This document shows positions 42,568 through 51,463 of a DNA stretch of 64,000 nt, piece after piece (positions within the stretch are counted from its first letter, which is position 1; each line of letters begins with the position of its first letter). Below the pieces are notes generated by a model that worked only from the letters and a program-made list of their open reading frames with translations, searched no databases and was not told the DNA's origin. Made by a program: the position numbers and the translations under genes. This DNA is from Ravibacter sp964559125 (GTDB lineage Bacteria; Bacteroidota; Bacteroidia; Cytophagales; Spirosomataceae), in assembly GCA_964559125.1 (NCBI GenBank), contig CAZLGW010000023.1, forward strand, positions 1 through 64,000, read 5' to 3'.

Positions 42568-43337
42568 AGGTTGAGGTTTGATCTGAATTGATTGAGCTGA
42601 TCGCTTAGCCTGCGTGCGCCGTCTGCCACGAACGTAGCGTCGGAGCCGCAGGCCAGGAATCGTATCCCCAGGTTGTAATACCGGTTGTAGTCGTCAGGAT
42701 TAAAGAAGAGAATACCCACTGCTTTCTGAGCCTTGCCTGCGGCATTGATGGTTTCGCGCATGGCTTCGACAAAGAGAGGGTGATCAAACTGCCCGAAGAT
42801 GCCCAGTTCCATCGACAGATCGGCGGGTCCGATAAACAGCACGTCGATCCCGTCGGTTTGGGCCACGGCATCGAGGTGGTTCAGAACTGAGGTGGTTTCT
42901 ATTTGTGCCACACCCAGGATATTGTCGCGGGAACTGTCGTAATAGCTCTGAAAATTCTTCCCGAAACCGGTGGCGCGGACCATTTTTGCTACGCCTCTCG
43001 TGCCGAATGGCGGATAGTGCAAACCCTTTCCCAGCTTTACGGCATCTTCGGGAGTCGCGATTTTGGGGCACATGATACCTTTTGCCCCCATATCCAGTAC
43101 CCTCTGGATCCTGGGTCCCTCGGCGCTTTCCACCCTGACGACCGGGGTGATCCCGGTATGCTCAAGGGCCTGAAGCACGGGCATGAGAGCGGCTTCCGAG
43201 CCCGCTCCGTGCTCCAGGTCGATCAGCACCCAGTCAAAACCTGATAAACCTACTATTTCGGCGGTCAGCGGACTACCGGTATTCAGCCAGCACCCGTGAA
43301 CAGCTTCACCGTTTTTCAGCCTTTGCTTTAAATTCAT
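42564..43337 (-). CDS. HpcH/HpaI-family aldolase (2-dehydro-3-deoxyglucarate aldolase-like)
   Basis: 257 residues, the normal size. Class II pyruvate aldolase motifs: VHGCWLNTGSPLTAEIVGLS, WVLIDLEHGAG (catalytic His), VVRVE (substrate Arg region), GIMCPKIATPEDA (metal Glu region), AQIETTSVL, and VLFIGPADLSMELG. The group includes GarL, which splits 5-keto-4-deoxyglucarate into pyruvate and tartronate semialdehyde. With the dehydratase and GarR genes in the same operon, that reaction is the best guess. The stop overlaps the GntP permease start by 4 nt. Confidence 0.88.
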   Translation of the reverse strand: MNLKQRLKNGEAVHGCWLNTGSPLTAEIVGLSGFDWVLIDLEHGAGSEAALMPVLQALEHTGITPVVRVESAEGPRIQRVLDMGAKGIMCPKIATPEDAVKLGKGLHYPPFGTRGVAKMVRATGFGKNFQSYYDSSRDNILGVAQIETTSVLNHLDAVAQTDGIDVLFIGPADLSMELGIFGQFDHPLFVEAMRETINAAGKAQKAVGILFFNPDDYNRYYNLGIRFLACGSDATFVADGARRLSDQLNQFRSNLNL

Positions 43338-43372
43338 GCTAATTGGAGTGTAATTGATTTATGATGAGTGAT

Positions 43373-44263
43373 TTATGAAATCTTCCATTTAATCATCCTA
43401 TCCAGGTTCCCGCCTTTTACTTTTGCGCGTTCGTTTTCAGAATATCCATCCATATGTATGTCGACTATCGACGGCGGACCGCTGCCCCAGACAAGCTTAT
43501 CGGGTCCGAATTCGCTGATGACCCTTTTGGTAAAGGGAAGTGCGCTCCTGTACAACGGCGCATCTTCGGCAAAATGTCCGAGGCCGGAGAGCTTCATATA
43601 AACTTCCGGGAACCTGGCCAGTTCAAGAATATCTGCAAACTCGACCGCGCTGCCCCACTGTGGCTCGGCCATATGGTCGATGAGCACTTTTGAGCCGGGA
43701 AAAGCCCTGAGCATATCTGCTACCTGCCTGCCGTATTCCGGTCCTATGTGCAGCTCGATAATCAGGTCAAGATCAACACATTTCCTCCATAGCGCCCTTA
43801 CGCCCGCATCGTTAAAAGAAGTAAAATAAGAAGTTTTACCCCTGTGCGCATGAAACCGCGTAGCGATGATGCGGGGTTCTTCTTTTACGATGGATTCCAG
43901 CCTGGAGGGAGCTTCCGGATCGGCTGGATAAAACAATGTGGTACCTCTCAGTCTCGCCGGCTCCTTTCTCAGACAATCCAGTATCAGCCGGTGGTCATCG
44001 CCGTATGGTTCCGGGTGAACGATCACCGCCCTGTCTATACCTTCGTCGTTCATCCGCCTGAGATATACATTCAGTGGATCCTGCGGGTATTTTGAGGCAT
44101 CGGGGTGATAGGTAGCTTTAGGATGGAACGGGTATTTTACGGTATCCGGGCTAAAGATATGAGCATTCCATTCGATGACCGGCGTTTTTACCGGCCAGTC
44201 GAAGGAAGGTGTCACAGCCAGTACGGCAATTGATTTCAGGCAGAGTCTTCTGGTCGGGTTCAC
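43373..44263 (-). CDS. Amidohydrolase_2-family protein with altered metal ligands
   Basis: 296 residues. Signal-like N-terminus (RRLCLKSIAVLAVTPSF). The TIM-barrel amidohydrolase pattern is present: EWNAHIFSPDTVKYPFHP, GIDRAVIVHPEPYGDDHR, IELHIGPEYG, VLIDHMAEPQ, MKLSGLGHF and LVWGSGPP. Relatives in this family include lactonases for sugar-acid lactones, which would suit this operon. Two usual catalytic positions differ: the first His of HxH is Asn (NAHIF), and the Asp of WGxDxP is Gly (WGSGPP). Activity is therefore uncertain. It lies between SusD and the aldolase. Confidence 0.78.
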   Translation of the reverse strand: MNPTRRLCLKSIAVLAVTPSFDWPVKTPVIEWNAHIFSPDTVKYPFHPKATYHPDASKYPQDPLNVYLRRMNDEGIDRAVIVHPEPYGDDHRLILDCLRKEPARLRGTTLFYPADPEAPSRLESIVKEEPRIIATRFHAHRGKTSYFTSFNDAGVRALWRKCVDLDLIIELHIGPEYGRQVADMLRAFPGSKVLIDHMAEPQWGSAVEFADILELARFPEVYMKLSGLGHFAEDAPLYRSALPFTKRVISEFGPDKLVWGSGPPSIVDIHMDGYSENERAKVKGGNLDRMIKWKIS

Positions 44264-44296
44264 GTAGCCGGCGGTTAATGGTTCTCTGGTCAGCGC

Positions 44297-45817
44297 TTAT
44301 TTAACATCCCACCATACCCGGGTATCGAGCAGGTCAGGACCTTGCCTTCCAATGGCTTCATCGACGTTGATTTTGTTTACATTGAGCTCCGCGTCGGTAT
44401 AGGTCAGCCTCCGGATAAAAGGCTCCGTCTTCAGGTCGCTGCCGGGGAAAGGGTTGGGGGTCAGGTTCGGAAACCCGCTTCTCCGGAAATTCGCCCAGGC
44501 TTCCGGGCCGTTAAGAAAGCAGGCGATCCAGTATTGTACATTGATCTGCTCCAGTTCGCTGCCGGCGATAAGCTGGTTGTTTTGCAGATAGGTGGTGATT
44601 GCCGCTTCGGGTACAGCCGAAGAAGCGCCGTATGTGGCCAGCTGCTGCATATGAGCCCTGATGCCGTCCTCGAACAACTGAGAGGCGTCGCCGGTTGTCC
44701 AGCCCCGTATCACCGCTTCGGCAAGGAGGAGCTGGGTCTGGGCATAGGTGACAAAAATGGTAGGCGATAAAAGACCCGCCATCCGGGTACGATCGAGCTG
44801 GCTGTATTCATACAGGCTTGCAAGCCCATCCTTGGATACTGCCTGAGATACTGTTGTGTTATCGTATCCCTGCGGCATCCCGATCTGAACGGCCGGGTCC
44901 CTGTTGGCCCTGCTTTCATTCTGACCTGAGTTGCTTGTCGCGCCTACATACCTTACGGCTATGGATGCCAGGCGGGGATCGTTGGTACTTTTCAGGTGCG
45001 TGACAAAATCTTCAGCCAGGTAGAAAAAATCAGCCTGTCCGCCGTTGAGCTGGGATCCGACCGGATTGGTAAAGCTGGCCGTATGATTCAGCATGGCATT
45101 GTCAGCATTTGAAAGCATTACGCCTCCGGCTACTGCTTTCGCCACTATATCCCGGGCTTTAGAGGGATTGACTTTAGAAAGCCGCATCCCGCCTCGGAGA
45201 AGCAGAGAGTTGGCAAGCCTCTTCCATTTTGTTATATCACCTCCGTAAAGAATGTCGCTATTCACAACAGGAGAGGAGGCGGTCAGGGCGGCGGCGGCCG
45301 ATTCCAGCTCATTTAATATGTCCGTATAAATGAACTCCTGCGTGTCGTACTTCGGGGTGACAATTCCCTCGAGGTACCCTAAGCTGGACTCAGTGTAAGG
45401 TATGTCGCCATAAGTATCTGTCAGGAACATAAACATGTAGGCCTTCCAGATACGGGTTATGTTGTAAAGATTGACTCTTTCAGGGACATCCTTTGTCTGG
45501 TGAAGTACATCTACCAGCCCTTTTATTATATTCCGGTAGCCTCTCTGCCAGTTGCCTGCCGTTACACTCCTGTTGTCCTGGTTGTACTGACCGGCGGCTC
45601 CCACACCGCTGAAGGGGTTGATCATCTGCTTGACGATGATGGTCTCATACTGGAGGTTGTTGTAACCGAACGCGCTGTTGACAACCGCGGCGTTGAACTG
45701 GTAGGCGGGCTCTACCGAAGTAAGCGCTATGGGATTGACGTTCATTTCGTCGAAACCCTTGTCGCAGGCGAAAATCAGGGGTATTAAAACTGCCCAGATC
45801 GATAATATCTTTTTCAT
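44297..45817 (-). CDS. SusD/RagB-type nutrient-binding outer-membrane lipoprotein
   Basis: 506 residues. Lipobox LIFAC with Cys18, followed by DKGFDEMNVNP. The body matches the SusD-like_2 group: WKAYMFMFLTDTYGDIPYTE, YDTQEFIYTDILNELE, WKRLANSLLLRGGMRLSKV, YAQTQLLLAEAVIRGW and a C-terminus with FRRSGFPNLTPNPFPGS. SusD proteins form the lid of the SusC channel and bind the nutrient outside the cell. It follows its SusC partner by 36 nt on the same strand. Confidence 0.93.
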   Translation of the reverse strand: MKKILSIWAVLIPLIFACDKGFDEMNVNPIALTSVEPAYQFNAAVVNSAFGYNNLQYETIIVKQMINPFSGVGAAGQYNQDNRSVTAGNWQRGYRNIIKGLVDVLHQTKDVPERVNLYNITRIWKAYMFMFLTDTYGDIPYTESSLGYLEGIVTPKYDTQEFIYTDILNELESAAAALTASSPVVNSDILYGGDITKWKRLANSLLLRGGMRLSKVNPSKARDIVAKAVAGGVMLSNADNAMLNHTASFTNPVGSQLNGGQADFFYLAEDFVTHLKSTNDPRLASIAVRYVGATSNSGQNESRANRDPAVQIGMPQGYDNTTVSQAVSKDGLASLYEYSQLDRTRMAGLLSPTIFVTYAQTQLLLAEAVIRGWTTGDASQLFEDGIRAHMQQLATYGASSAVPEAAITTYLQNNQLIAGSELEQINVQYWIACFLNGPEAWANFRRSGFPNLTPNPFPGSDLKTEPFIRRLTYTDAELNVNKINVDEAIGRQGPDLLDTRVWWDVK

Positions 45818-45853
45818 ATATATGAAATTGTATAATTACTGATTCTTTTTTCT

Positions 45854-48800
45854 CTAAAACTTCAGGTTGAGATTGAACCCGGTGCTTCTCGTTATCGGCA
45901 GGCCGGTTGCTTCCAGACCGATCATGTTATCGGAAGGAAAGCCGAACTGGTCTGGATGGATGGTAGGCACCCACTTTTTCAGCACCGCTACGTTGTTGGA
46001 AACGACGCTCAGCCTGGCCCCTTTGATAAAAGGGACATTGGCGGGCAGGAACCTGGAGAAATCGTATCCCAGCGTAACCTGGCGAAGCTGCCATAAGCCG
46101 GCATTGTAAACAAACTGCTCAGCAATGTTTTGAGAACGTACCGTTTCGTAGAAGGCCTGCACACCCGACTGCGTCTTATTTACCTCGCCGTTAGGATTGA
46201 CTCCTTCACCGATGACATAGCCTACATCTCTTCCTACCAGGGTTTCCTTCATCAGACCGTGCCTCCAGGAATTATGGTTTGTTCCCGAGATCATCTTATG
46301 ACCCAGTTTGAAATCGATCAGGAATGATGCCGAGAAGCCCTTGTAATGGAAGCTGTTGGTGATACCTCCGACCCATTTGGGTATGGCGCTGCCAAACCGG
46401 ATCTGCGTGGGCGTACGAAGCGGCCGTCCGTTCCCGGCATCGAACACCTGGATGCCCTGGTCGTTGCGAAGGTATCCGAAACCATACAACTGGCCCATGG
46501 CCTGGCCTACTTCCTGCCGCAGCTCGCCGGTAAAGTCGCCTGTGCCGACGGTGATCATACCGTCGCTCACGTCGCTGCCGAGGTCGAGTACCTTGGTTAC
46601 GTTATAAGAAGCGTTGAAATTGAGGTTCCAGTTGAAATTGTTATTCGAAACCGGGTTAAGGTTAACCATGAATTCCACCCCGCGGTTACGGCCTTTCCCG
46701 ACGTTGATCAACTGGGTCAGGTACCCTGAAGCATCCGAGGTCTGGGCCTGCAGGATCTGGTCTGACGAGAGTTTGTCATAGTAGGCGAAGTCCATGCCGA
46801 CGGCATTGTTGAAGAGTTTCAGTTCCAGGCCGATCTCCTTTTCCGATACCCTCATTGGCCTCAGGTTCGCGTTCGGTACTGTGGTGCCACTGATCGTAGC
46901 GAGAGGCTGCAAGGCCCCGGAAGGACTGGGGAATTGCTGGGCATTGATCGAGTAGAACAGGTTATTGGCATAGGGTTGTACGTCGGTATCGCTACCTACC
47001 TCGGCATATGCCACCCTAAACTTGCCGAAGCTTATCCACGCAGGTAGCGAGGAGGCAAGCGCCTGTGAGAAGACAAAGCTACCTGTAAAGGAAGGGTAGA
47101 GGATGCTCCTGTTGGCGGGGGAGAGTGTGGAAAACCAGTCGTTTCGCAGCGTGGTGTTCAGGAACAGGTAGTCTTTGAATGACAATTCCAGCGCTCCGTA
47201 AAGGGAGTTGACCTGGCGTTCGGAAACAGAATAGATGGCGTCCCTTAGCCGCCCGTTGCCGATCGTATAAAGGCCGCGGGTGTAAAAGTCCTGCACCAGC
47301 ACATTGTGCCGGCTCAGCTTCCGGTACATCTGGTTCCCGCCCAGGGTAAGATTGACGCCCCAATCTCCGAAATTCTGCTGGGCATTGATCAGAAAATCAG
47401 TGTTGAGCTCCCGTACCGTGCGCGAATCCTGGACGTACTGTCCGTTTACGAATCCTGCCGGCGCTGCGGCCTGCCTTGTGCTGCCCGTGGGGAGGTTGTA
47501 ATCCTGCTCACGGGCATAGTAGTCCTGGCCGACCCTGGCCTGGAAGTAGAGCCAGTCGGTAAAGTTGTATCGTGCCGACAGGTTCCCGAAGATCCGGTCC
47601 CTGTCTATGTTTTCAAATCTTGTAAGTGCGAAATAGGGATTGGTCCTGTTGGTAAACCGTGACCAGGTGTATTCGTCACCGTTTGCGTCGAAGGCATATT
47701 TTTCAAGCAGGTCGAGCGGCATTGAGTTGGCCATGCTGTATATGATGACCGGGCTGTAGTCCTGCTCCGCGATATTGGGCGGATTTTTCCGGATTTCGTT
47801 CGAGTAATTGATGTTTCCGGATATGACCAGCTTTTTGGCCATAGTCTGTGTAAAGCCTAAATTGACGGTTTTGCGATGAAATTTGGAGCCGGGCAGAATG
47901 GTCCTGTTGTCGAGGTTGGAAAGGGAAAGATTGAAACCGCCGTACTCGCCTCCCGACGAGAGGGAGATGGTATTTGTGAAGGTCTGGCCGTTTTGATAGA
48001 ACTGCCTGATCTGGTTACGTTGCGGAGTATACGGTACCTCAACCCCATCGAACAGGATCTGGGTCATGCCCGGTGCGAACTTTTCGCCGAAGCTCCACTG
48101 ACCGGAAGTCGGATTGGGTGTGGTCGGGCGTACTCCGTTTTCTCCCTGGCCGTATTCATATTGATAGTCTGTGTAATCCAGGGGTACGTCGACCGTAAAG
48201 TTGGTGTTGTATTCTATGCCGATTCCTGCGCCTTCCCCTCTTGTTTTGGTGGTGATCATGATTACCCCGTCTTTTGCCCTTGATCCGTAAAGGGCAGATG
48301 CGGCTGCTCCTTTCAGTACGGTCATTGATTCGATATTATCCGGGTTGATGGAGGCCAGGCCGTCGCCGCTGTCGGAAGTGCGGTTGCTGCCCCGGTCGCC
48401 GGCATCTCCCTTGGCTCCGAAATTGGAATTGTCGATCGGGACGCCGTTGATCACGATCAGGGGAGAATTGTTGCCTCCGAAGGAAGACTGCCCCCTGATA
48501 CGGATCTTGCTCGTGCCGGCCGGACCAGATCCGAGCGACGTGATGTTCACCCCGGCCATCTTACCCTGCAGCGCATTCATGAAATTGGCGGTCCGGTTGA
48601 CCGTCATCTCTTCCGTAGGCACCGAGGCGGTCGCATATCCGAGGCTTTTAGCCGATTTTTTAATACCGAGCGCCGTGACGACCACTTCTTCCAGCGCTTT
48701 GTCTTCCGGTAACAGGGAAACAGCAATCCTGGCTTCGGGACCAATATTCACCTCCTTCGTCTTGTATCCTACGAAGCTGAAAAGCAGCGTATTTTCGCCG

Positions 48801-49348
48801 TCGTTCAGCTCCAGCTGGAACCGGCCTTCCGAGTCCGAAATAGTACCCCGCTGCGTTCCTTTGATCAGGATGTTTACACCCGGTAGTGCGACACCTTTTT
48901 CGTCTGTGACTTCGCCGGAGAGCGTTCTTTTCAGCGATTCGCGGGGAACCTGCAGGCGTTCCTGGACAGGTGCGGTCTCTTCTGCTTTTTTGGCAGGACT
49001 GAGGATAATGTTACGGCCCGAGATCTCATAGCTTACGTTGAGCGGAGGCAACAGCTTCTGCAGGGCCTGGTCGAGCGGAGTCCGCTGCACGTTCAGGGAA
49101 ACCACCTGCCCTGACCTGATCACGGTGGAGCTGTAGACAAACCTTACTCCGGTCTGTTTTTCGATCTCCAGCAGGACTTTCTTCACTTCGGCGTTATGGT
49201 AGTTTACCGAAAGCTTCCGGTTCAGGTAGTCCTGAGCGTTGCCGGGAAAAGCATTGGCTATCCCGATCAATAATACCATTGCAAAACACTGCAGGATAGA
49301 GAACCTCATGAGGGTAGCCCACGGTTCTTCCAGTACTTTTCTTTTCAT
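45854..49348 (-). CDS. SusC/RagA TonB-linked outer membrane protein with STN signalling domain
   Basis: About 1164 residues from the ATG at 49348; an ATG at 49402 would add 18 residues before the signal peptide. After the signal come an STN domain (about 30-110; LSVNYHNAEVKKVLLEIEKQ), a carboxypeptidase-like domain (SGEVTDEKGVALPGVNILIK), the SusC signature region (LEEVVVTALGIKKSAKSLGY), a plug (GKMAGVNITSLGSGPAGTSK, IRIRGQSSFGGNNSPLIVING) and the beta-barrel ending FNLNLKF. The STN domain normally contacts FecR in the periplasm, and fecR plus an ECF sigma gene lie directly upstream. This argues for substrate-triggered induction of the locus. Confidence 0.95.
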   Translation of the reverse strand: MKRKVLEEPWATLMRFSILQCFAMVLLIGIANAFPGNAQDYLNRKLSVNYHNAEVKKVLLEIEKQTGVRFVYSSTVIRSGQVVSLNVQRTPLDQALQKLLPPLNVSYEISGRNIILSPAKKAEETAPVQERLQVPRESLKRTLSGEVTDEKGVALPGVNILIKGTQRGTISDSEGRFQLELNDGENTLLFSFVGYKTKEVNIGPEARIAVSLLPEDKALEEVVVTALGIKKSAKSLGYATASVPTEEMTVNRTANFMNALQGKMAGVNITSLGSGPAGTSKIRIRGQSSFGGNNSPLIVINGVPIDNSNFGAKGDAGDRGSNRTSDSGDGLASINPDNIESMTVLKGAAASALYGSRAKDGVIMITTKTRGEGAGIGIEYNTNFTVDVPLDYTDYQYEYGQGENGVRPTTPNPTSGQWSFGEKFAPGMTQILFDGVEVPYTPQRNQIRQFYQNGQTFTNTISLSSGGEYGGFNLSLSNLDNRTILPGSKFHRKTVNLGFTQTMAKKLVISGNINYSNEIRKNPPNIAEQDYSPVIIYSMANSMPLDLLEKYAFDANGDEYTWSRFTNRTNPYFALTRFENIDRDRIFGNLSARYNFTDWLYFQARVGQDYYAREQDYNLPTGSTRQAAAPAGFVNGQYVQDSRTVRELNTDFLINAQQNFGDWGVNLTLGGNQMYRKLSRHNVLVQDFYTRGLYTIGNGRLRDAIYSVSERQVNSLYGALELSFKDYLFLNTTLRNDWFSTLSPANRSILYPSFTGSFVFSQALASSLPAWISFGKFRVAYAEVGSDTDVQPYANNLFYSINAQQFPSPSGALQPLATISGTTVPNANLRPMRVSEKEIGLELKLFNNAVGMDFAYYDKLSSDQILQAQTSDASGYLTQLINVGKGRNRGVEFMVNLNPVSNNNFNWNLNFNASYNVTKVLDLGSDVSDGMITVGTGDFTGELRQEVGQAMGQLYGFGYLRNDQGIQVFDAGNGRPLRTPTQIRFGSAIPKWVGGITNSFHYKGFSASFLIDFKLGHKMISGTNHNSWRHGLMKETLVGRDVGYVIGEGVNPNGEVNKTQSGVQAFYETVRSQNIAEQFVYNAGLWQLRQVTLGYDFSRFLPANVPFIKGARLSVVSNNVAVLKKWVPTIHPDQFGFPSDNMIGLEATGLPITRSTGFNLNLKF

Positions 49349-49404
49349 AGTAGCTGATTGGGTTTGAAGGTTAACTTTTTTATTGCGTACAATAAACTTC
49401 ACTC

Positions 49405-49423
49405 TACGGCTGCCACAGCCGTA
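49405..49423 (-). other. Stem-loop between fecR and susC
   Basis: A perfect 8-bp stem (TACGGCTG with CAGCCGTA) with a 3-nt loop in the 128-nt fecR-susC gap, and no T-run after it. It could mark mRNA processing, or protect the abundant susC message. Confidence 0.45.
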
Positions 49424-49476
49424 CCGGTTCCCCCAGGCATCCGGATTGCCGGGGAATTATTATTTTAGGTACTTTT

Positions 49477-50577
49477 TCAACACCCCTTGCCGACGATCAG
49501 GATCTGACCGTCAACTATTTCATAAGCAGCGCCGATCGATTTACAGAGCATCTCCAGCTTTTGATACAGGTTTTCGTCTGCAAGGGTTGCGGTAATCCTA
49601 CACTTTTCAAATTGCTCCCTGTCAAAGAGAATGGATATTCCATAGGCTTTTTCGAGGTCGGACAGTATTTTGCTCAGCTGTGTTTCGTCGTACCTTTTGC
49701 TCTCGAAATCGACGCCTTTCGAAAGCCTCACCGGATCGGAAACAAGCGTTTTCGTAAACTGCCTGATACTCTTTTCGAAAACGGCCGCCTGGTTGGCAGT
49801 GATGATAAGACCGCTGTTTTCTTTTACTGTTCTCCGGGTCCCGCTTTTTCCTTTTTCGAATACCGATACCGTACCCGTACGTACCCGGATGGTAGTCTTC
49901 TGGTCTTTTTCAAAGGCTCTCACCACGAATCTCGTACCCAGTACCTTGGTAATTACCCCTCCCGCGTAGACCATAAAAGGAGTGCTGCCTTTTTGGACCG
50001 TGAAATCTGCTTCTCCCGTCAGGTGGACTGTCCTTGAGCTGTCGGTGAAATGCGAAGGATAGCTCAAAATGCTGTTTGGGCTCAGAAATACCTCCGAATT
50101 GTCGCTCAGAAGGATCCTCAGCGGCTTATCAGTATCATTTCGTGTCTTTACCAGGTTGGAAGTAAGCGATCGGGCAGCCGAAGCCTCCCCGGGCAGCTCT
50201 GTTTTTTCGGTCAGGAAATAGTTTATCATCAGGAAGGCTGCAATACATGCTGCCATGATTTGGAAAAGCCGGCTCCACGTAAGAAAAGAGCCCGGCTCCT
50301 CTTCTGTTTCTATGACATGAACAGGCTCATCTTCCGACATCCGCTCCAGCAGAGCTTCCGCTTCAGCTCTGACTTCCCTGCTGTCGATGGGAGGATTGCG
50401 ATGCCCTATAGCGCTGATAATTCTCTGCGCCTGTTTCAGCGCTGCTTTTTTTTCGGGGTAGCGCAGAAGGAAGGAGCGCCAGAAAGGCTCTTCCGGACCG
50501 CCTTTCCGCTGTACCCAGTCGCGGAAGCCGTCGTCTTCCAGGAAGTCCTTTAACGTATATGCACTATAATCTTTCAT
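49477..50577 (-). CDS. FecR-family anti-sigma factor
   Basis: 366 residues. The cytoplasmic N-terminal anti-sigma part covers about 1-105, one membrane helix about 108-126 (FQIMAACIAAFLMINYF), then the periplasmic FecR domain (LLSDNSEVFLSPNSILSYPS, with RTVHLTGEADFTVQ and TRFVVRAFEKD) and a C-terminal DUF4974/STN-like domain (AYGISILFDREQFEKCRITA). It would hold the ECF sigma factor inactive until the SusC STN domain signals. The sigma gene is 66 nt upstream on the same strand. Confidence 0.94.
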   Translation of the reverse strand: MKDYSAYTLKDFLEDDGFRDWVQRKGGPEEPFWRSFLLRYPEKKAALKQAQRIISAIGHRNPPIDSREVRAEAEALLERMSEDEPVHVIETEEEPGSFLTWSRLFQIMAACIAAFLMINYFLTEKTELPGEASAARSLTSNLVKTRNDTDKPLRILLSDNSEVFLSPNSILSYPSHFTDSSRTVHLTGEADFTVQKGSTPFMVYAGGVITKVLGTRFVVRAFEKDQKTTIRVRTGTVSVFEKGKSGTRRTVKENSGLIITANQAAVFEKSIRQFTKTLVSDPVRLSKGVDFESKRYDETQLSKILSDLEKAYGISILFDREQFEKCRITATLADENLYQKLEMLCKSIGAAYEIVDGQILIVGKGC

Positions 50578-50643
50578 CTCGCTCCCTGGAATTTACCGGT
50601 TGAATGATATTGGTTGTTAATAATTGATATAATCAGAACAGAC

Positions 50644-51210
50644 CTACGTTATGACATCATAGAATTTGCGCAGGCTGTTAAGTGATTTCTGAAAAAGGTT
50701 ATAAACCGACTGCCTTGTAATCGACATTACCTCTGCGATCTGCTCAAAGCTCAGGCACTGGTAGAATCGCAGGTAGATAAGCTCCTTCTGGCGTCCCGGC
50801 AGTTTATTGAGCGCGAGATTGAGCCTTTTGATCTGGTAAATCTCAAATTCTTCGTCTATGAGCTTCAGATCCTCGGCAAATTCAAAAGCAAAAGCATATT
50901 CTTCGGTCAGGCTTATAAAATGCGTGACCTGCTTCCTGGAAAGCTCTTTCAGTATCCTGGTTTTGAGTGTTACAAGCAGATAGGATTTCACGTTTTCAAC
51001 AACCGCTACCGACTCCCTGATTTTCCAAAGTTTCAGGAACACGTCCTGGATACAATCTTTTACCAGCTCTCTTTCATGGTGCAGCGACATTCCCCATTGG
51101 TAGAGGTCCGCGTAGTAGCCCTGCATGATCGTCACGAGTGCGAACATATCGCCGCATTGGTATTCCCGCCATAGAGAACGGGCTTCATCAGAAGATATTC
51201 GTGCAGTCAT
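50644..51210 (-). CDS. ECF RNA polymerase sigma factor
   Basis: About 188 residues from the ATG at 51210; an upstream ATG at 51252 would add 14 residues unlike the family. Region 2 is at about 30-95 (VKDCIQDVFLKLWKIRESVA), and region 4 is C-terminal (ALNKLPGRQKELIYLRFYQC, LSFEQIAEVMSITRQSVYNL). This is the Bacteroidota FecI-like ECF group. With FecR and an STN-type SusC it forms a classic surface-signalling set that should activate the susCD and sugar-acid genes downstream. Confidence 0.93.
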   Translation of the reverse strand: MTARISSDEARSLWREYQCGDMFALVTIMQGYYADLYQWGMSLHHERELVKDCIQDVFLKLWKIRESVAVVENVKSYLLVTLKTRILKELSRKQVTHFISLTEEYAFAFEFAEDLKLIDEEFEIYQIKRLNLALNKLPGRQKELIYLRFYQCLSFEQIAEVMSITRQSVYNLFQKSLNSLRKFYDVIT

Positions 51211-51463
51211 TCGAGCATCCTTTACCCATACAATTTCCTGAATGATACGCACAATCGCGAAACCTACCCTCTTTAATTTATATTTTTTTTAAACATTCTT
51301 CTATTTGTTGCGTTTAATGGACTCAGGGTGGCGCATTCCATCAATTTTCCACGTTCGCTTCAGCCTGATCAAACATTAGTCGTAATTTTGAAGAATGTAA
51401 CGGCGACGGTACGATAGGGGGAGTGCGTTATGTAAAACCTTACAAAGGAGAGAGATTTAAAAT

